Shown here in pieces: positions 25,225 through 36,598 of a stretch of 64,000 bases of DNA. The stretch's first letter is position 1, and each line of letters begins with the position of its first letter. The notes beneath the pieces are model-generated. The model was not told the DNA's origin. It was given only the letters and a program-made list of their open reading frames with translations, and searched no databases. The DNA lies in contig NC_135244.1 of the NCBI RefSeq assembly GCF_947623445.1, forward strand, positions 22,320,860-22,384,859, in the 5' to 3' direction. The stretch comes from Clavelina lepadiformis. Taxonomy: Eukaryota > Chordata > Ascidiacea > Aplousobranchia > Clavelinidae. The position numbers and the translations under genes were made by a program.

Positions 25225-25608
25225 ATGGTGTCGAGCGAAGAAGAGGTAAAAATGCCCCAAATGTCGATGGGTCGAAGCCGCGGGGCCCGCAAAGGTGGAA
25301 AGAAAAAAAGAAAACCCAAATACAGAGACATGGTCATCCGGGCCGTAAAGTCACTGAAAGAGCCCAAGGGTAGTTCCTACAACTCCATTGCCCGTTATAT
25401 AGAAGAGCGGTATAAGGTCCGAAACGACTTCGTACTCAAACACGTCATAAACTGGTTATGTCAAAAGAGGGTGCTCTCCAAAAAGGGAGTGAAGGTAAAA
25501 TTAACGGGAAAGACCCTGAAGCTTGGACGAAAAGGGGTAAGAAGACAAACAAAGAAGCCTTCAAAGAAATCAAAGAAAGCGAAAAAGAGGAGACGTGGGA
25601 GAAAATAA
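25225..25608 (+). CDS. Linker histone H1/H5-like basic protein
   Basis: Intronless 127-aa frame, the normal state for linker-histone genes. A short N-tail ends in GKKKRKPK, then a winged-helix globular domain at about residues 32-102 (YRDMVIRAVKSLKEPKGSSY, SIARYIEERYKV, FVLKHVINWLCQKRVL, KGVKVKLTGKTLKL) follows the H15 pattern, then a short Lys/Arg tail ending RRQTKKPSKKSKKAKKRRRG. It would bind nucleosome linker DNA in the nucleus. The C-tail (about 22 aa) is far shorter than in somatic H1 (about 100 aa), as seen in H5-like or sperm-type linker proteins. I see no replication-type histone stem-loop; an AATAAA follows the stop at about 25638, suggesting a polyadenylated message. A germline role is only inference. 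Confidence 0.8.
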   Translation: MVSSEEEVKMPQMSMGRSRGARKGGKKKRKPKYRDMVIRAVKSLKEPKGSSYNSIARYIEERYKVRNDFVLKHVINWLCQKRVLSKKGVKVKLTGKTLKLGRKGVRRQTKKPSKKSKKAKKRRRGRK

Positions 25609-27649
25609 AGCGGAACAATCCGGGGCGTTGGCGCCAAATAAAAGGAGCCGGTACCTAATAAACAACAATCCGGCACAGTTCAAAACGCGTCGTTGTAGTC
25701 CGGTGATTAAATTCGGTTCGCGGATGTCTTGTTTATGATTGGATAGGATTAACATTAAATAGGATAAGCACATGCATTTAAGGTTGTTTATAAAGCTCTT
25801 TATAACGGTCTTATTTAGATCAAGGGCCGCGTTTTATAGTAATTCGCCTTTTTAGCAAAATTCAAGTAGAAAGAACGTCTTTCTTAACGCAGTGATTTAT
25901 GAATTTGGTGCCAAGTTAGGAAAATTACTTTTTGTCTCCCGATGTTTGCTTCGTCATCACCACGTCACATTGTTGATGATGACGTGCCTCCAGCGTGGCG
26001 CGTGATGCGTGGGCATAGTTTGCATGAAACAGTCGTCGAATCGGCGCCAGCATTTTTGCGAGGAAACATAAAAGACGATTAACGCACGTCATACATTCGT
26101 TTGGAAAGTTGAGCACGATTTCCCTTTTCCTTCAAGCCTATTCAAGCCTTCTGTTGAAGCTGTAAGGTCTTATTCCATTAACTAAAAAAAGTTGTTGGCC
26201 TTGTGAGACTGCAGAAAAATGCTTATCTGTCAGCAGCAAATTGATCCGTTTAAAAGTTAAAACTCAGACCAAATCTCAGCGCAAATATATAAAAGCCTTC
26301 TCCAGGCAGCCTATAAATTACTATTCTCCCGCATAATTTTTACTATTACAACTACCTTCTTATCGCTGCTTTCTGACAGATATCATAGATATCAAAAGAA
26401 TACGCTGTGTAGCGTAAAAAATCATATCTTCTACTTACCGAAAAACGTTTCTGCTTTTTTTCGTCTATCGCAATTTTTGTTCCAAAATCTAGACCCTTTG
26501 TTGGCCATGACCTTGGAAAAATTCAAGTGTCATACAAAAGTTACAAAAATCCATACACAATTTCCAGTGTCGATTTTGCCCCTCTGCTAAACGGCTTGAA
26601 AAGGCTTCTGCTAAAAGGCTAGTTTTTATTGGAATTTTATGGAATAGTAGTCTAAAGCATACAGATTTGACAGGGAAAATTTCAAAGAGCCCCATGGAAG
26701 ATTTTTCCAGTAATAAGTTTATTATTAAATTCGCTGTATAAAAAAAACAAACAAAGATTTATTGACATCTTTAGTATTGGACGGCACCTAAAACGATGAC
26801 GTTTTCGTCCTATCCGCAGTCGAGCCCTCACTTGTATGCGTTCGTTGTATTGTAGACTCCGGGTTGCTTCTGGTCTGAATGGTTCTTGCACCGTTCCTGC
26901 CTTGGTCGAAGTTCAGTCGCCAAAAGACTCTTCCAGCACTGGTTGACGACGATTAGTTTAGGTTCCAAAACCAGCCCTGTAGACAGTAGATTCCGGTTTG
27001 TCTGCTTGGCGATAGTTAGGTTCCAACTCGTGCCGTGGATACAGTGGAGTTTGCTTTTAGCCTGGTTGGCAGCAGTCAGGTGCACGAACTGTTCCGAGCG
27101 TAGCTTACTTCAAACAATTCCGATTATATAACTGAACTTATATTGAACTTTTACGTCTTGATGACATCATTCCTTCTCTGCCTGATGACCGCCTTGCCAT
27201 ACGCACGTGTTGCCTTGTACAGCGTTGTGAGCTATTTGGAACGAACTAGTCGAAGAGAGAGAAATCGAGATGACGTCATACATCGCACGAAAGGTCATCC
27301 AGGTCTCAATTCGCGGCAAACATCCCGACCTAGTTTACTGTTGACGATTTTATGGAGATCGCGACTTGTAAAGATTCTTGAAAATGATTTTTTTCTTGAT
27401 TTTTTTTTTGTCATATAAATCATCTTCTTGGTGTCGTCAGTTAATTGGTTAATTTAATTGTCGTAATTGCGTTTATGCCTGGCATTTAAAAATGCATGAA
27501 AATGTTTGATAAAGATTACTTGGTTCATATTCATCTTTTTAATAATTGTCGCTTGTTCCTTTTAACAGTTTTGGTAATATGAGGCGAAACGTGAGCTATC
27601 ATTTTTTAATCGGCTTCAGACTCCATTGAAAGCTTCTTTACTTTGTTTG
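25609..27649. other. Intergenic with degenerate repeats
   Basis: No gene recognised. Contains a dispersed repeat (about 26620-26720, related to 51790-51890) and a degenerate 60-bp-class tandem repeat at about 26840-27110. Longer frames across the tandem repeat reflect its periodicity. Confidence 0.5.
26840..27110. repeat. Degenerate ~60-bp tandem repeat
   Basis: Three or four imperfect units share blocks such as CTGGTTGACGACGATTAG, CTTGGCGATAGTTAGGTTCC and CTGGTTGGCAGCAGTCAGG, spaced 60-63 bp apart. Frames are open on both strands across the units. Read as a decayed minisatellite. Confidence 0.5.
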
Positions 27650-30108
27650 TTAATAACTAGGACAACCAGTTTTTTGACCTAAAAAGTTTAAATTTTGACC
27701 TTAAAATTTGCAAATTTTGACCTTATTTTGACCTAAAAAGTTTACATTTTGACCTTATTCTGACCTAAAACAATTGCGCAATTGAAACTAACATTTCAGA
27801 AAAAGGTCATTTCATGGAAATCACGTTGTACAAACAAAAAACAAATAATGTAAAAAAACAACATTAAGAATGAAGAAAAACTTTAAGAACAAGATGAAGA
27901 AAGCAAAATCAATCAATCCTTCTGTTGCAAAAGGAGTCTTCTTATTGTGCTTTGTTGGCATTGTTGTACTTTACAATCAAGTAATGTTTCTCGTGGCCTT
28001 CTCCAAAGTTTCTGTCTTCGGCCAAAATCTTTTTTAATATGGAAAAGCTTCTCTCCACGGATGCAGATGTTGCTTGGGAGTTTTGAAGCAACTTGTATAA
28101 ATGGGGAGAAATATCATCCCTTCCCATGCTCATTATGCACGTCACATCATTTTTTGTTAATTTTCGTTGCATGTATGCTTTGATAGCACAGCTATCAGCA
28201 CCTAAGTCAAGAGATAGTACATCTTCGTAGGCTTGTCCCATAGTGTATCGGCTGCTTTCCATTTTTAGTACCATATTAGCTAGATCACTGTACTGCTCCT
28301 CAATTTGAAGAAGTTGAGCTGATAGAGTCTGTGATTTTAATGCTTCTTTAGCTTGTTGCAACAGGATACCGCCATCACCAAGATTTTCCACAATTCTTCT
28401 TACTTCAGGTAGATTTTCCGAGTAATAAAAAGCAGCTTGCCACCAGCTGGCCCATCTAGTTACAACTGGTTGCGGAGGCTGGCCAATTGAACTGAACAAA
28501 GCCCTTCTTGCCTTGTTTTTTACAGTCAGTCCTTTCACTCTTGCTATCAAGTCATCTACAGCAGGAAAGCAAGCTCGCACTTTCTTAGCACAGTTATGTA
28601 GAAGGTGAGCCAAACATGTGACGTGGAAAAGCTTTGGATACAATTTTTTCAACAAGTTTCCTGCAGCTGTCATATATGGTGCAGCGTCCGTCATCAACAA
28701 ACAAAAATGGCCCCGCGCAATGCCAAGGCAATGAACTGCATCATCTATTTCTCGAGTAACGATGTCACTGTCTGCAGATTTAGAAAGAGTTTTGCAGGTG
28801 AAAATATAAGTCGTTTCAGGGACTGTCATCTTACCAACAAGAATGTTCAAAAAAAATTTTTGATCAATTTCGCTCTCGTCTACAACCATGAATACTTCTT
28901 CATCTTTCAAATAGTTTTTCAATCGCAGTATCTCTTGGTCTGCCAATTTTTGTACTTTTGATGGACACGTAGTCTCAGAAGGCAACGGATGACCCAAATC
29001 ACGAAATAAAGTTTTTATGTGACTATTTGTCAACTTATGCAAAGGAATGTCTGCACACAAAAAAGCCCGAGTCACGTTTTCAGCAAAATTTGTTGCTGTT
29101 CGTGCCAAACCTCTTTGATGCTTCTCACTTTTGCGGTGCGACTCCACCATAAATTGTTTCTCGCATTTTACTGTGTAATCACATAGCCTGCAGTACAATT
29201 CACCCGTTGGTGTTGACTTGAACTCAGAGTTATATTTGTGCACCACAGCATTCACTTTCGAAGTGTATGGTGATTTAATTTTAGGCATGATCTAATTCTA
29301 AAATATCTGAAAAAACAAAATTATTGTGGCATCTAAAATACTTGCACAATATGTCAACACAAACCCATCCAGTCGCTTGCTTCAGTCTAATTGCAACAAT
29401 CAGCGCAATATCGCATCAACATTTCAATCGAATTTTGCTTCGGTGTGTGAGTGTGGCCATTGTGACATAATAAACGAAAGAAATTGTCGGCAACTTAGAT
29501 CTACCAATGCCACCTAGAGAAGTAATAACTTGCGTATTGTAAAGCTCAAACGGCTATGATTGTTCTTGTATTTTAAAATCAAAAATCTTGCATGTTGCTA
29601 ACTGAAAAACGCTATACTGATAGTCTCTACACTGTCTACAGCAACTTTCTAATCTAAAGTTGCATTTAAAGTTGACAAAACGCTTTTCTAGTGTCGACTT
29701 TTTTTCGTTTCTGCGTATTAAGATTGACAACTTGCAGTTTCAAATGCAATGCCTTCACATCGTGACGTCACCAGACGCGCTGAAAGGCCTTCGCTCTCTT
29801 TGTGGCTTTGGTTCTAAGTAAAATTTGCGGGACTGGAATTGTTTGCGGTACAAGAAAAGAGAAAAAGGGAAGAATAATATTACAAAATGGTTACAAAATT
29901 ACAAGTTTAATAGATTTTGACCTAAAAGAAACAATTTGACCCTATTTTGACCTAACGTAACATTCCTAATAATGTCAATTATTATTGACCTAATAACTTC
30001 TATACCACACGTCGTACAAAGCTGAGATTTGTTTTGTGCCTGTTTGATAGCATTCTGAGCAGGTTAAAAAAATTGACCATATTGACTTTTGGTTGCCCTA
30101 TTAATAAT
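27650..30108 (-). mobile_element. hAT transposon carrying a transposase frame
   Basis: The element is 27658-30100 (2443 bp). Short inverted ends: TAGGACAACC at the left and GGTTGCCCTA at the right. It is flanked by an 8-bp duplication with one mismatch, TTAATAAC (27650-27657) and TTAATAAT (30101-30108). Subterminal regions repeat TTTTGACCTA many times, probably transposase-binding sites. The transposase lies on the minus strand (27942-29288). Two shorter relatives in this window (30382-30984 and 43186-43778) share its ends and the 29560-30100 region. Confidence 0.9.
27942..29288 (-). CDS. hAT-family transposase (CGGBP1-like N-terminus)
   Basis: Uninterrupted 448-aa frame beginning MPKIKSPYTSK. 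Residues about 32-59 form a zinc finger of the BED/CGGBP1 kind (C..C at YCRLCDY, H.....H at SHRKSEKH). The RNase H-like core shows EVFMVVDESEI and LLMTDAAPYMTAAG, followed by HVTCLAHLLHNCAKKVR, the conserved hAT TD...AH.LH pattern, then TRWASWWQAAFYY. The C-terminus has the dimerisation signature SQATSASVERSFSILKKIL; its Glu is a catalytic candidate. It is shorter than many hAT transposases (about 600 aa) but has all landmarks. It would cut and paste elements with TAGGGCAACC ends. An open frame plus near-identical derivatives suggests recent activity; a domesticated gene is unlikely because it lies within intact ends. Confidence 0.88.
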   Translation of the reverse strand: MPKIKSPYTSKVNAVVHKYNSEFKSTPTGELYCRLCDYTVKCEKQFMVESHRKSEKHQRGLARTATNFAENVTRAFLCADIPLHKLTNSHIKTLFRDLGHPLPSETTCPSKVQKLADQEILRLKNYLKDEEVFMVVDESEIDQKFFLNILVGKMTVPETTYIFTCKTLSKSADSDIVTREIDDAVHCLGIARGHFCLLMTDAAPYMTAAGNLLKKLYPKLFHVTCLAHLLHNCAKKVRACFPAVDDLIARVKGLTVKNKARRALFSSIGQPPQPVVTRWASWWQAAFYYSENLPEVRRIVENLGDGGILLQQAKEALKSQTLSAQLLQIEEQYSDLANMVLKMESSRYTMGQAYEDVLSLDLGADSCAIKAYMQRKLTKNDVTCIMSMGRDDISPHLYKLLQNSQATSASVERSFSILKKILAEDRNFGEGHEKHYLIVKYNNANKAQ

Positions 30109-30239
30109 CATAAAAAAATAATAATTTCATTGTGATAAAAACAGTCCATTATTAACAAAGGCAAATTACTTAGTTGAAAGTACGTCAGACCTTCTCAAGC
30201 AAAAACTACCTCGACCCAAATTCGATCGAAAATTAGTTC

Positions 30240-31343
30240 AACTATGACATACGTGTCGAACTCCCGGCCCGCTTTACAATAAAACTTGGCCCGCAATGCT
30301 ATTTTATACATTGAACTATTTTCGGCCCACGAGATCATTATACAGTATAACTTACTTTTTTCAAGCAAGAAACAAGGTTATTAGGGCAACCAGTTTTTTG
30401 ACCTAAAAAGTTTAAATTTTGACCTTAAAATTTACAAATGTTGACCTTATTTTGACCTAAAAAGTTTAAATTTTGACCTTATTTTGAAAAACGCTATACT
30501 GATAGTCTCTACACTGTCTACAGCAACTTTCTAATCTAAAACTGCATTTAAAATTGACAAAACGCTTTTCTAGTGTCGACTTTTTTTCGTTTCTGCGTAT
30601 TAAGATTGACAACTTGCAGTTTCAAATGCAATGCCTTCACATCGTGACGTCACCAGACGCGCTGAAAGGCCTTCCCTCTCTTTGTGGCTTTGGTTCTAAG
30701 TATAATTTGGGGCACTGGAATTGTTTGCGGTACAAGAAAAGAGAAAAACGGAAGAATAATATTACAAAATAGTTACAAAATTACAAGTTTAATAGATGTT
30801 GATCTAAAAAGAAGACCTAAAGAAACAATTTGACCGTATTTTGACCTAACGTAACATTTTGACTTTATTTGACCTAATAACTTCTATACTACACGTCGTA
30901 CAAAGCTGAAATTTGTTTTGTGCTTGTTTGATAACATTCTGAGCAGGTTAAAAAAATTGATCATATTGACTTTTGGTTGCCCTAGTTATAACAAATCGCA
31001 CAATACAGCAGCACAGCAGTTGCCCCAGCATACGATAGAATAAATCGATTTATTCTAACGCTTGTAATCTGAGCTGCTTTTTTCTTTATTGTTTGTTATT
31101 TCTTTATTGCTTTTGCAAGGAGATGAATGAAACATAACGATGTAACATGTATGTAAGAGAAGAATAATCAAAAATAGGCCAGTCAGAAACATAAGAAATT
31201 TGGTCTTTTTTCGCTGCCTGTTCCAATTCATGTACTCGTGTCACGAAACGTTCAATAAAGTTTTATCCTTACGGCCCGCGGCGTTAAATAAGTTTTGAGA
31301 TTTGGCCCCCGGTGCGATTGAGTTTGACACCCCTGAACTACGA
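30240..31343. mobile_element. hAT-type element interrupted by another hAT MITE
   Basis: The outer element is 30248-31335. Its ends read CATACGTGTCGAACTC and, at the right, GAGTTTGACACCCCTG (reverse complement CAGGGGTGTCAAACTC), typical of Charlie-like hAT ends. It is flanked by AACTATGA (30240-30247) and AACTACGA (31336-31343), 7/8 matching. Without the nested 603-bp element it is about 485 bp and non-coding. GGCCCGC-rich boxes near both ends support the pairing. Confidence 0.85.
30382..30984. mobile_element. Internally deleted hAT derivative, nested
   Basis: 603 bp with ends TAGGGCAACC and GGTTGCCCTA, nearly identical over about 0.5 kb to the ends and right part of the transposase-bearing element at 27658-30100. 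It lacks the transposase, so it is a non-autonomous deletion derivative. The 8-bp flanks (AAGGTTAT and GTTATAAC) do not match, so the duplication has decayed or the site was rearranged. Confidence 0.88.
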
Positions 31344-32520
31344 CGTCTGTGACCCAAATAGTTACCATAATCCATTTAAGAACAAAAAACAGTTTTGATT
31401 GCTTTTGAGTGTAACGAACCTTTCATTCATCAGCATAATTACTCCGGGACAAAGAGAACCGCTGAAGTAGGTCATTGGTGGTTTTCTCTCAGCTGTTTCA
31501 TAACTATAAGATCATGATCAATCTGTCTAACAAGTTATAGGGAAATATATTTCAAGATTCGGTCGATCTCTTATAGCAGTTTGAGAAACACTGTCTTATA
31601 GCCATGCCTTATCTACAATCTGCTGTAGATTACTTAATGATTAATGCATCGGTTACAGCCAACGAGTAGCCCAAATAAAACAATACCTTAAACGAAAAGA
31701 ACTGATAACGTCGAAACGATTTTGGCTACCAAAATTCTATGACGTAATAAGACGTGGCTATATAATATGTCATAAAGTATTACAAGTTGATTTTAAAGAT
31801 GATGGCAGCCACGGTTTTTGTTTAAACAAATACAACTTTCATTTTCTTTTCAAAGACGAGATTTCACCGTTCGGTGCTTTAAGGCACACCAGACCCACAA
31901 TCTCATTCTATAAATACAACCTTGTTTCACCATCTTTATGTCAAATATATGACGTCATTATTCCTTCCTTCCCTCTCCTTTCGTTGCTATAAGTCGGTGT
32001 TTGTATTTATCTAAGACTCTATTCGTTCTCTTTAGACAATTCTGTTGTTTCTTGCTGTTAATATTAGAAGCGAACGTATTCCGAAATCACATGCGTGACG
32101 CTCGTGTGACCTTTGAACTCATAATTGTCACAAGTCATTATGAAGTCATAAAGAAGATAAGTGGATGACGCAAAAGAAACCGAAGAGTTATTAAGATGGA
32201 CCACAAAAAGGTTGCAACACAGCATAATGGATCATAATAATTAGTGTTTTGCCACAATGCATATCTTTTACAACAGAAGCTGGCGTTAAACACTTGTATA
32301 AGGCCATACATGGCTGTAGGCCTATATGCTTCGTCGTTAGCAAATAAATATTTAATGGTAACCCCAATCTGCTTTCCCAAACACCTGTGCCAGTTCTAAA
32401 AAGATGTCCTTTAGCACCGACATTCGGTGGCGCAAACAAAAAGTTATAAGTGAAATTAACTTTAAAATATAAAAAATAAAAGCGACGAAACTAGTTTGAA
32501 CCTGACAAATATACAAACAT
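31344..32520. other. Intergenic, no gene seen
   Basis: AT-rich sequence between two mobile elements. Only short unsupported frames. Confidence 0.5.
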
Positions 32521-33197
32521 AGGGTTCCACGACATATGGCCGCGGGAAAATGACCGCGAACAAACTCACCGGGGACAACTGAACGTGACGTAAATTGACC
32601 GCGAACAAACTAACCGGGAACAGACTTACCGGAATGAAAATTGACCGGGAGGTAAATTGACCGTGCAAGTGCTGAATTATTGTGTTTAAGTTGATGGTAG
32701 TATATGATATGTAAAGTAAATATTTGTTTGTAACTATTTCCTTTGTTTTTAACAAAATTTTTTTTTTATTTCAATACACATTGAAACATTTATTGAAATA
32801 AACAGAAATATTTCCGGAAATACGAGAAATACGAGAAATACGAGTAACAACATTAAAAGACGTTCACTGCAAAACACATATGACACTACATAATAAGGGC
32901 ACTAAAATTTACACAAACTGTTATTTGACAGATCAGTCAACCTTGACTGCAATACACATACTTAATTGGCTGAGATTAAAGCTGATGCTCGACTAGATAG
33001 TGAATTAGAATTTTGACCTTTTGACGGCCAATTTGTCGACGGTTAATTTGATCGCCGGCCAATTTATCGACGGTTAATTTCATCGCCGGCCAATTTACGT
33101 CACGGTTAATTTGATCGCCGGCCGATTTGTTGCCGGTCAGTTGTCCACTACCAGTTGTCGCCGGTGAGTTTGTTCACGGCCATATGTCGTGATCCCG
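32521..33197. mobile_element. Unclassified inverted-repeat element with internal minisatellite
   Basis: Inverted ends pair as GGGTTCCACGACATATGGCC (left) and the reverse complement of the right end, GGGATCACGACATATGGCC. Inward on the left are repeats around GACCGCGAACAAACTAACCG; on the right, TTAATTTGATCGCCGGCCAA units alternate in a 28-30-bp tandem. No clear target duplication and no coding sequence. A second, 5'-truncated copy lies at 38016-38403. Confidence 0.75.
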
Positions 33198-35970
33198 TTA
33201 ATAATTATGGCTGATTTATTTGCATTCATATCACCATCAATAGTGTATACGTTAGTGAGCTAAAAATAAATCCAACTTTTTTTAAGAAGACTAAATCATT
33301 CTTACTCTAGCTGAATCCACTGCTTACTTTCCCGGTTAAATTAGCCACAGTAAAAGACCACATGCAAATTTTATTGTATTGTTTATGGACAAGAGTTGAT
33401 GGTTACCAGGGGTAATACGTTTTGTTGAGTATGATGTTCATTGGTCATTGATACTTGATATACTGTACTGCAAAAAAAATAATGCTATCGCTAAGGATGC
33501 CTGAATATGTTATCCGAGAAACGATTGTTACATCACAATTTATACATTACTTTAGTGCACACAAACGCATTTAAATGCATGGCTATATCTGTATTGCACC
33601 ATAGCCTTTGATACAACTTGTTTGACAAAACCGGGAGATCAGATAATACTAGGGAACTTTATTTGCAGAAGATAAAACGCATGATATAAAGTCCACATAT
33701 ATTGTATCTGGTATGCATTACTGGTATTTGAGCAGTTTTTGTGTTAAGCCTAGTCAGTCATTTTTTAACTTAGCCATGACGACATATTTATGCAACAATG
33801 ACGCAAACTGTATATGTTGCCGCTTCTGTTTCTTAGTGCAATTAAAACACTTTATGCTATAGCGAAACAGCACACTCTATAGACATGTAGCGGCCTGGGT
33901 CGCATTTTTAATACCATTACGTCATTCTTGGAAAAGAGTTTTCCAGTTAATTTAATACCATTACGTCATTCTTGGAAATGAGTTTTCCAGTTAGTGATTG
34001 GAGTTTTAAACTTTTAACACCACCACATCATTCTTGGGAAAGAGTTTTCCAGTTATTGATTGGAGTTTATGAACTTGCTTTTTGATAACACTGCAATTAT
34101 CGTTGGATATTTGAAAACTTGCTCTGAGTAACTTCGTGTGAAAACTCCTTTTAGTACGTTATTAGGTCGTTTCCAAAAAACGCCAGCTTTAACTGAATGT
34201 AATCTGCATTGCCAACGCATTGTTTTTCTTGTTCACACGCTTTGAAACGTTCATGCTTTTTTTGTCGAATATTTCCGCCATATGGCGCCACGTTTTATAA
34301 GCTCGAACTTCTGCGCGAGAAATCCGCAGACGGAAAGTTATAGAGAGTTGTACAACCGTATTACGGTAGTCATGGTGATTTCAATTCAATAGACATCTTA
34401 TTAGCAGTGGTATTACTATGTTTTTGGTTATGCGTAATATTGAGAAAGTGTACAGCACCTACAATAAAAACCTTTTCTGGTAAACTGTATCTGTTATAAT
34501 AAGAACTTTCGGCTGACAAGAGGTTAGAGAATTCTAACCGCATGCAACAATAGAGTCAGACTATTAATGCAGCAAGTTAATTAAGTCAATAACATAAGTT
34601 AAGACCGATAAACTCTGCATCTGCCGCATCAACCTCTGTAGACATGTCTAGTTTCTTTTTTTGCTAATGGTTAATGAAACAAAAAGAATACCACTTTTGA
34701 TACCATGATAGTAACTACTAGTGATCTCTCCCATCCGGTTCTAGTTTACTTCGCTTGCAATGTGATAGTATCACAGTGTTGTGGCCCAAGTGTGATAGAA
34801 GTCTAGATGACCATGACACAAAGGCGTAGAGCCTTCGAGTACCGCTATGCATTGTTTTTATCATTTTTCCTGCTTGCCACATATCATAAAAGCGTTTAAG
34901 AAAATGCGTTATGTTGCATGCTATTGTTGGAACGAAGTAATAGTTGTTTTTAACCAGTGCGCGCAAAAACTATTTTAACTGCTAAGGGTGATGTTGCAAC
35001 ATCTTAACACGCCAGCTGTATCCACCAGACCACCACATATTGTGAGTAAAATCATTATGTTGATGTCGAACGGAAATACGTCATTTTCATCGAGCCTATA
35101 TTCTTTTGCCAACTTTCGATAAACCTTCTAAACTGTATTAGCATTTAAATACTGACTTGACTGGATATTCACATTGATATTTAAACGAAATAAATTTACA
35201 CCAATTTCCTACGCAAAAAAAGTTTTGACATATAACACGTTCTCTCGATCAGCTTATGTGTATCGTTGTTTTTGTCAAAGAATATCCTTACCACTTGATG
35301 TCGATGAATTTAAATTTTTTCATAAATGATGTGCTTTCAAAGTAGGTGTAACTACCATTAATAACGTTTTAAATGCTTAACTAAATTTTTTGCCAATGTA
35401 AAAAGATTTCGAATATAAATGAAAATTTGACTCTACTATGTGACCTATTGACGCATCTTTACGTTCAATCGAACATTATGGTTTTTATACAAAAATATGG
35501 TAAAAGCCAAGTAATTATATGGTGTCACTATAATCAATCACCGTTTCTTTTTCTTTCATGAAACCTTGAAATAAGCGTCACTTCTACAGTTTTGCTTATA
35601 AAATTTTATGCAACGTCCAAAATGTTCATGCAGTGGCACCCCTCGGCCCCTCAGGAAGTCGGCACTTACGTAGAGTATCGCTGGGTTTAATTGTTAAATT
35701 ATGCAAAGACCATCCTGCATCTGAGTATAAAATTATTAAGATACTGATATCATGCCATACATGCTGCATCGTCGCATATTACCAGATTGCACTGCAATGT
35801 TTTGCAGTTTTCGCAGAGACTATGCTATGCTGACTGAAATCTCTTAAAAACAGGAGGCATTGTGGTTTACTTGTCTAAACAAGAGAAAACTGGAATGAGA
35901 AGCTCAATTTTCAGTTACCATTGTTTCAAAACGATTATGCTATGTGGCGATTGAAGAGTTCAAATTCTGA
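33198..35970. other. Intergenic, one short tandem repeat
   Basis: No gene recognised. Holds the three-unit repeat at about 33909-34072; otherwise AT-rich unique-looking sequence. Confidence 0.5.
33909..34072. repeat. Three-unit tandem repeat, ~50-65 bp
   Basis: The block TACCATTACGTCATTCTTGG followed by AAAGAGTTTTCCAGTTA occurs twice almost exactly and once diverged (CACCACATCATTCTTGGG). Second and third units add GATTGGAGTTT. Confidence 0.8.
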
Positions 35971-36598
35971 TACAGCAGTCGCCGCTTTATAAGCCTCCGG
36001 TTATGAAGGCCAGCCGCCTATTAAGCCCAATTCAGCACGGTCCCGATTTACTCCATTTGTTTCCGTAGTAAAATACTTCGTTCTATTAGCTTGAAACTCT
36101 GTTTAATAAGCCCATTTTTCAAAGATTTTGCATAATTTGCGCGTGAGTACATGGGTGATGATGGTTTTGCAGTAGTGTACTATGGTAGGCTATACATCAA
36201 ATGCAACCAAGTAGCGTATTGTTTCTGCACACCCTCAACCTGGGCGGAAAACTAACTACAGTAACCCATGCAACTGTTACGTCACAAATTTGATTGTTGG
36301 TCTTTATTTGTGTGTAATCGTACTGTGATTTTTGCACTGTGTGAAAGATTCAGAATTTTTAGAACTACAGTAACGTGAAAACTTAGCGGAGTGTGCAGCC
36401 AGAGTGATAAAAAATCGCTGAAACTGTATCCTTTTGTTATTGTGTAAGAAAACTTGCCTGTTGTGTGTAGGTATTGTGTACGGTCATTTATAGGCTTTAG
36501 ATTGACGAAAACACACGTTCCGCTTTATGAGCCCATCCTCTTAATAAGCCCAAAATGGTCAGGTCCCGAGGTGGGCTTATAATGCGGCGATTGCTCTA
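35971..36598. mobile_element. TA-flanked MITE (Tc1/mariner or pogo type)
   Basis: The element is 35973-36596 (624 bp) between TA dinucleotides. Ends: CAGCAGTCGCCGCTTTATAA at the left; reverse complement of the right end GAGCAATCGCCGCATTATAA. Subterminal AATAAGCCCA boxes are repeated in both orientations. Non-coding. Confidence 0.82.

Noticed and set aside
26828-27131. Frames on both strands of 81-85 aa
   Set aside because: They follow the period of a degenerate tandem repeat; no known domain.
28605-28961. 118-aa plus-strand frame
   Set aside because: Antisense shadow of the hAT transposase.
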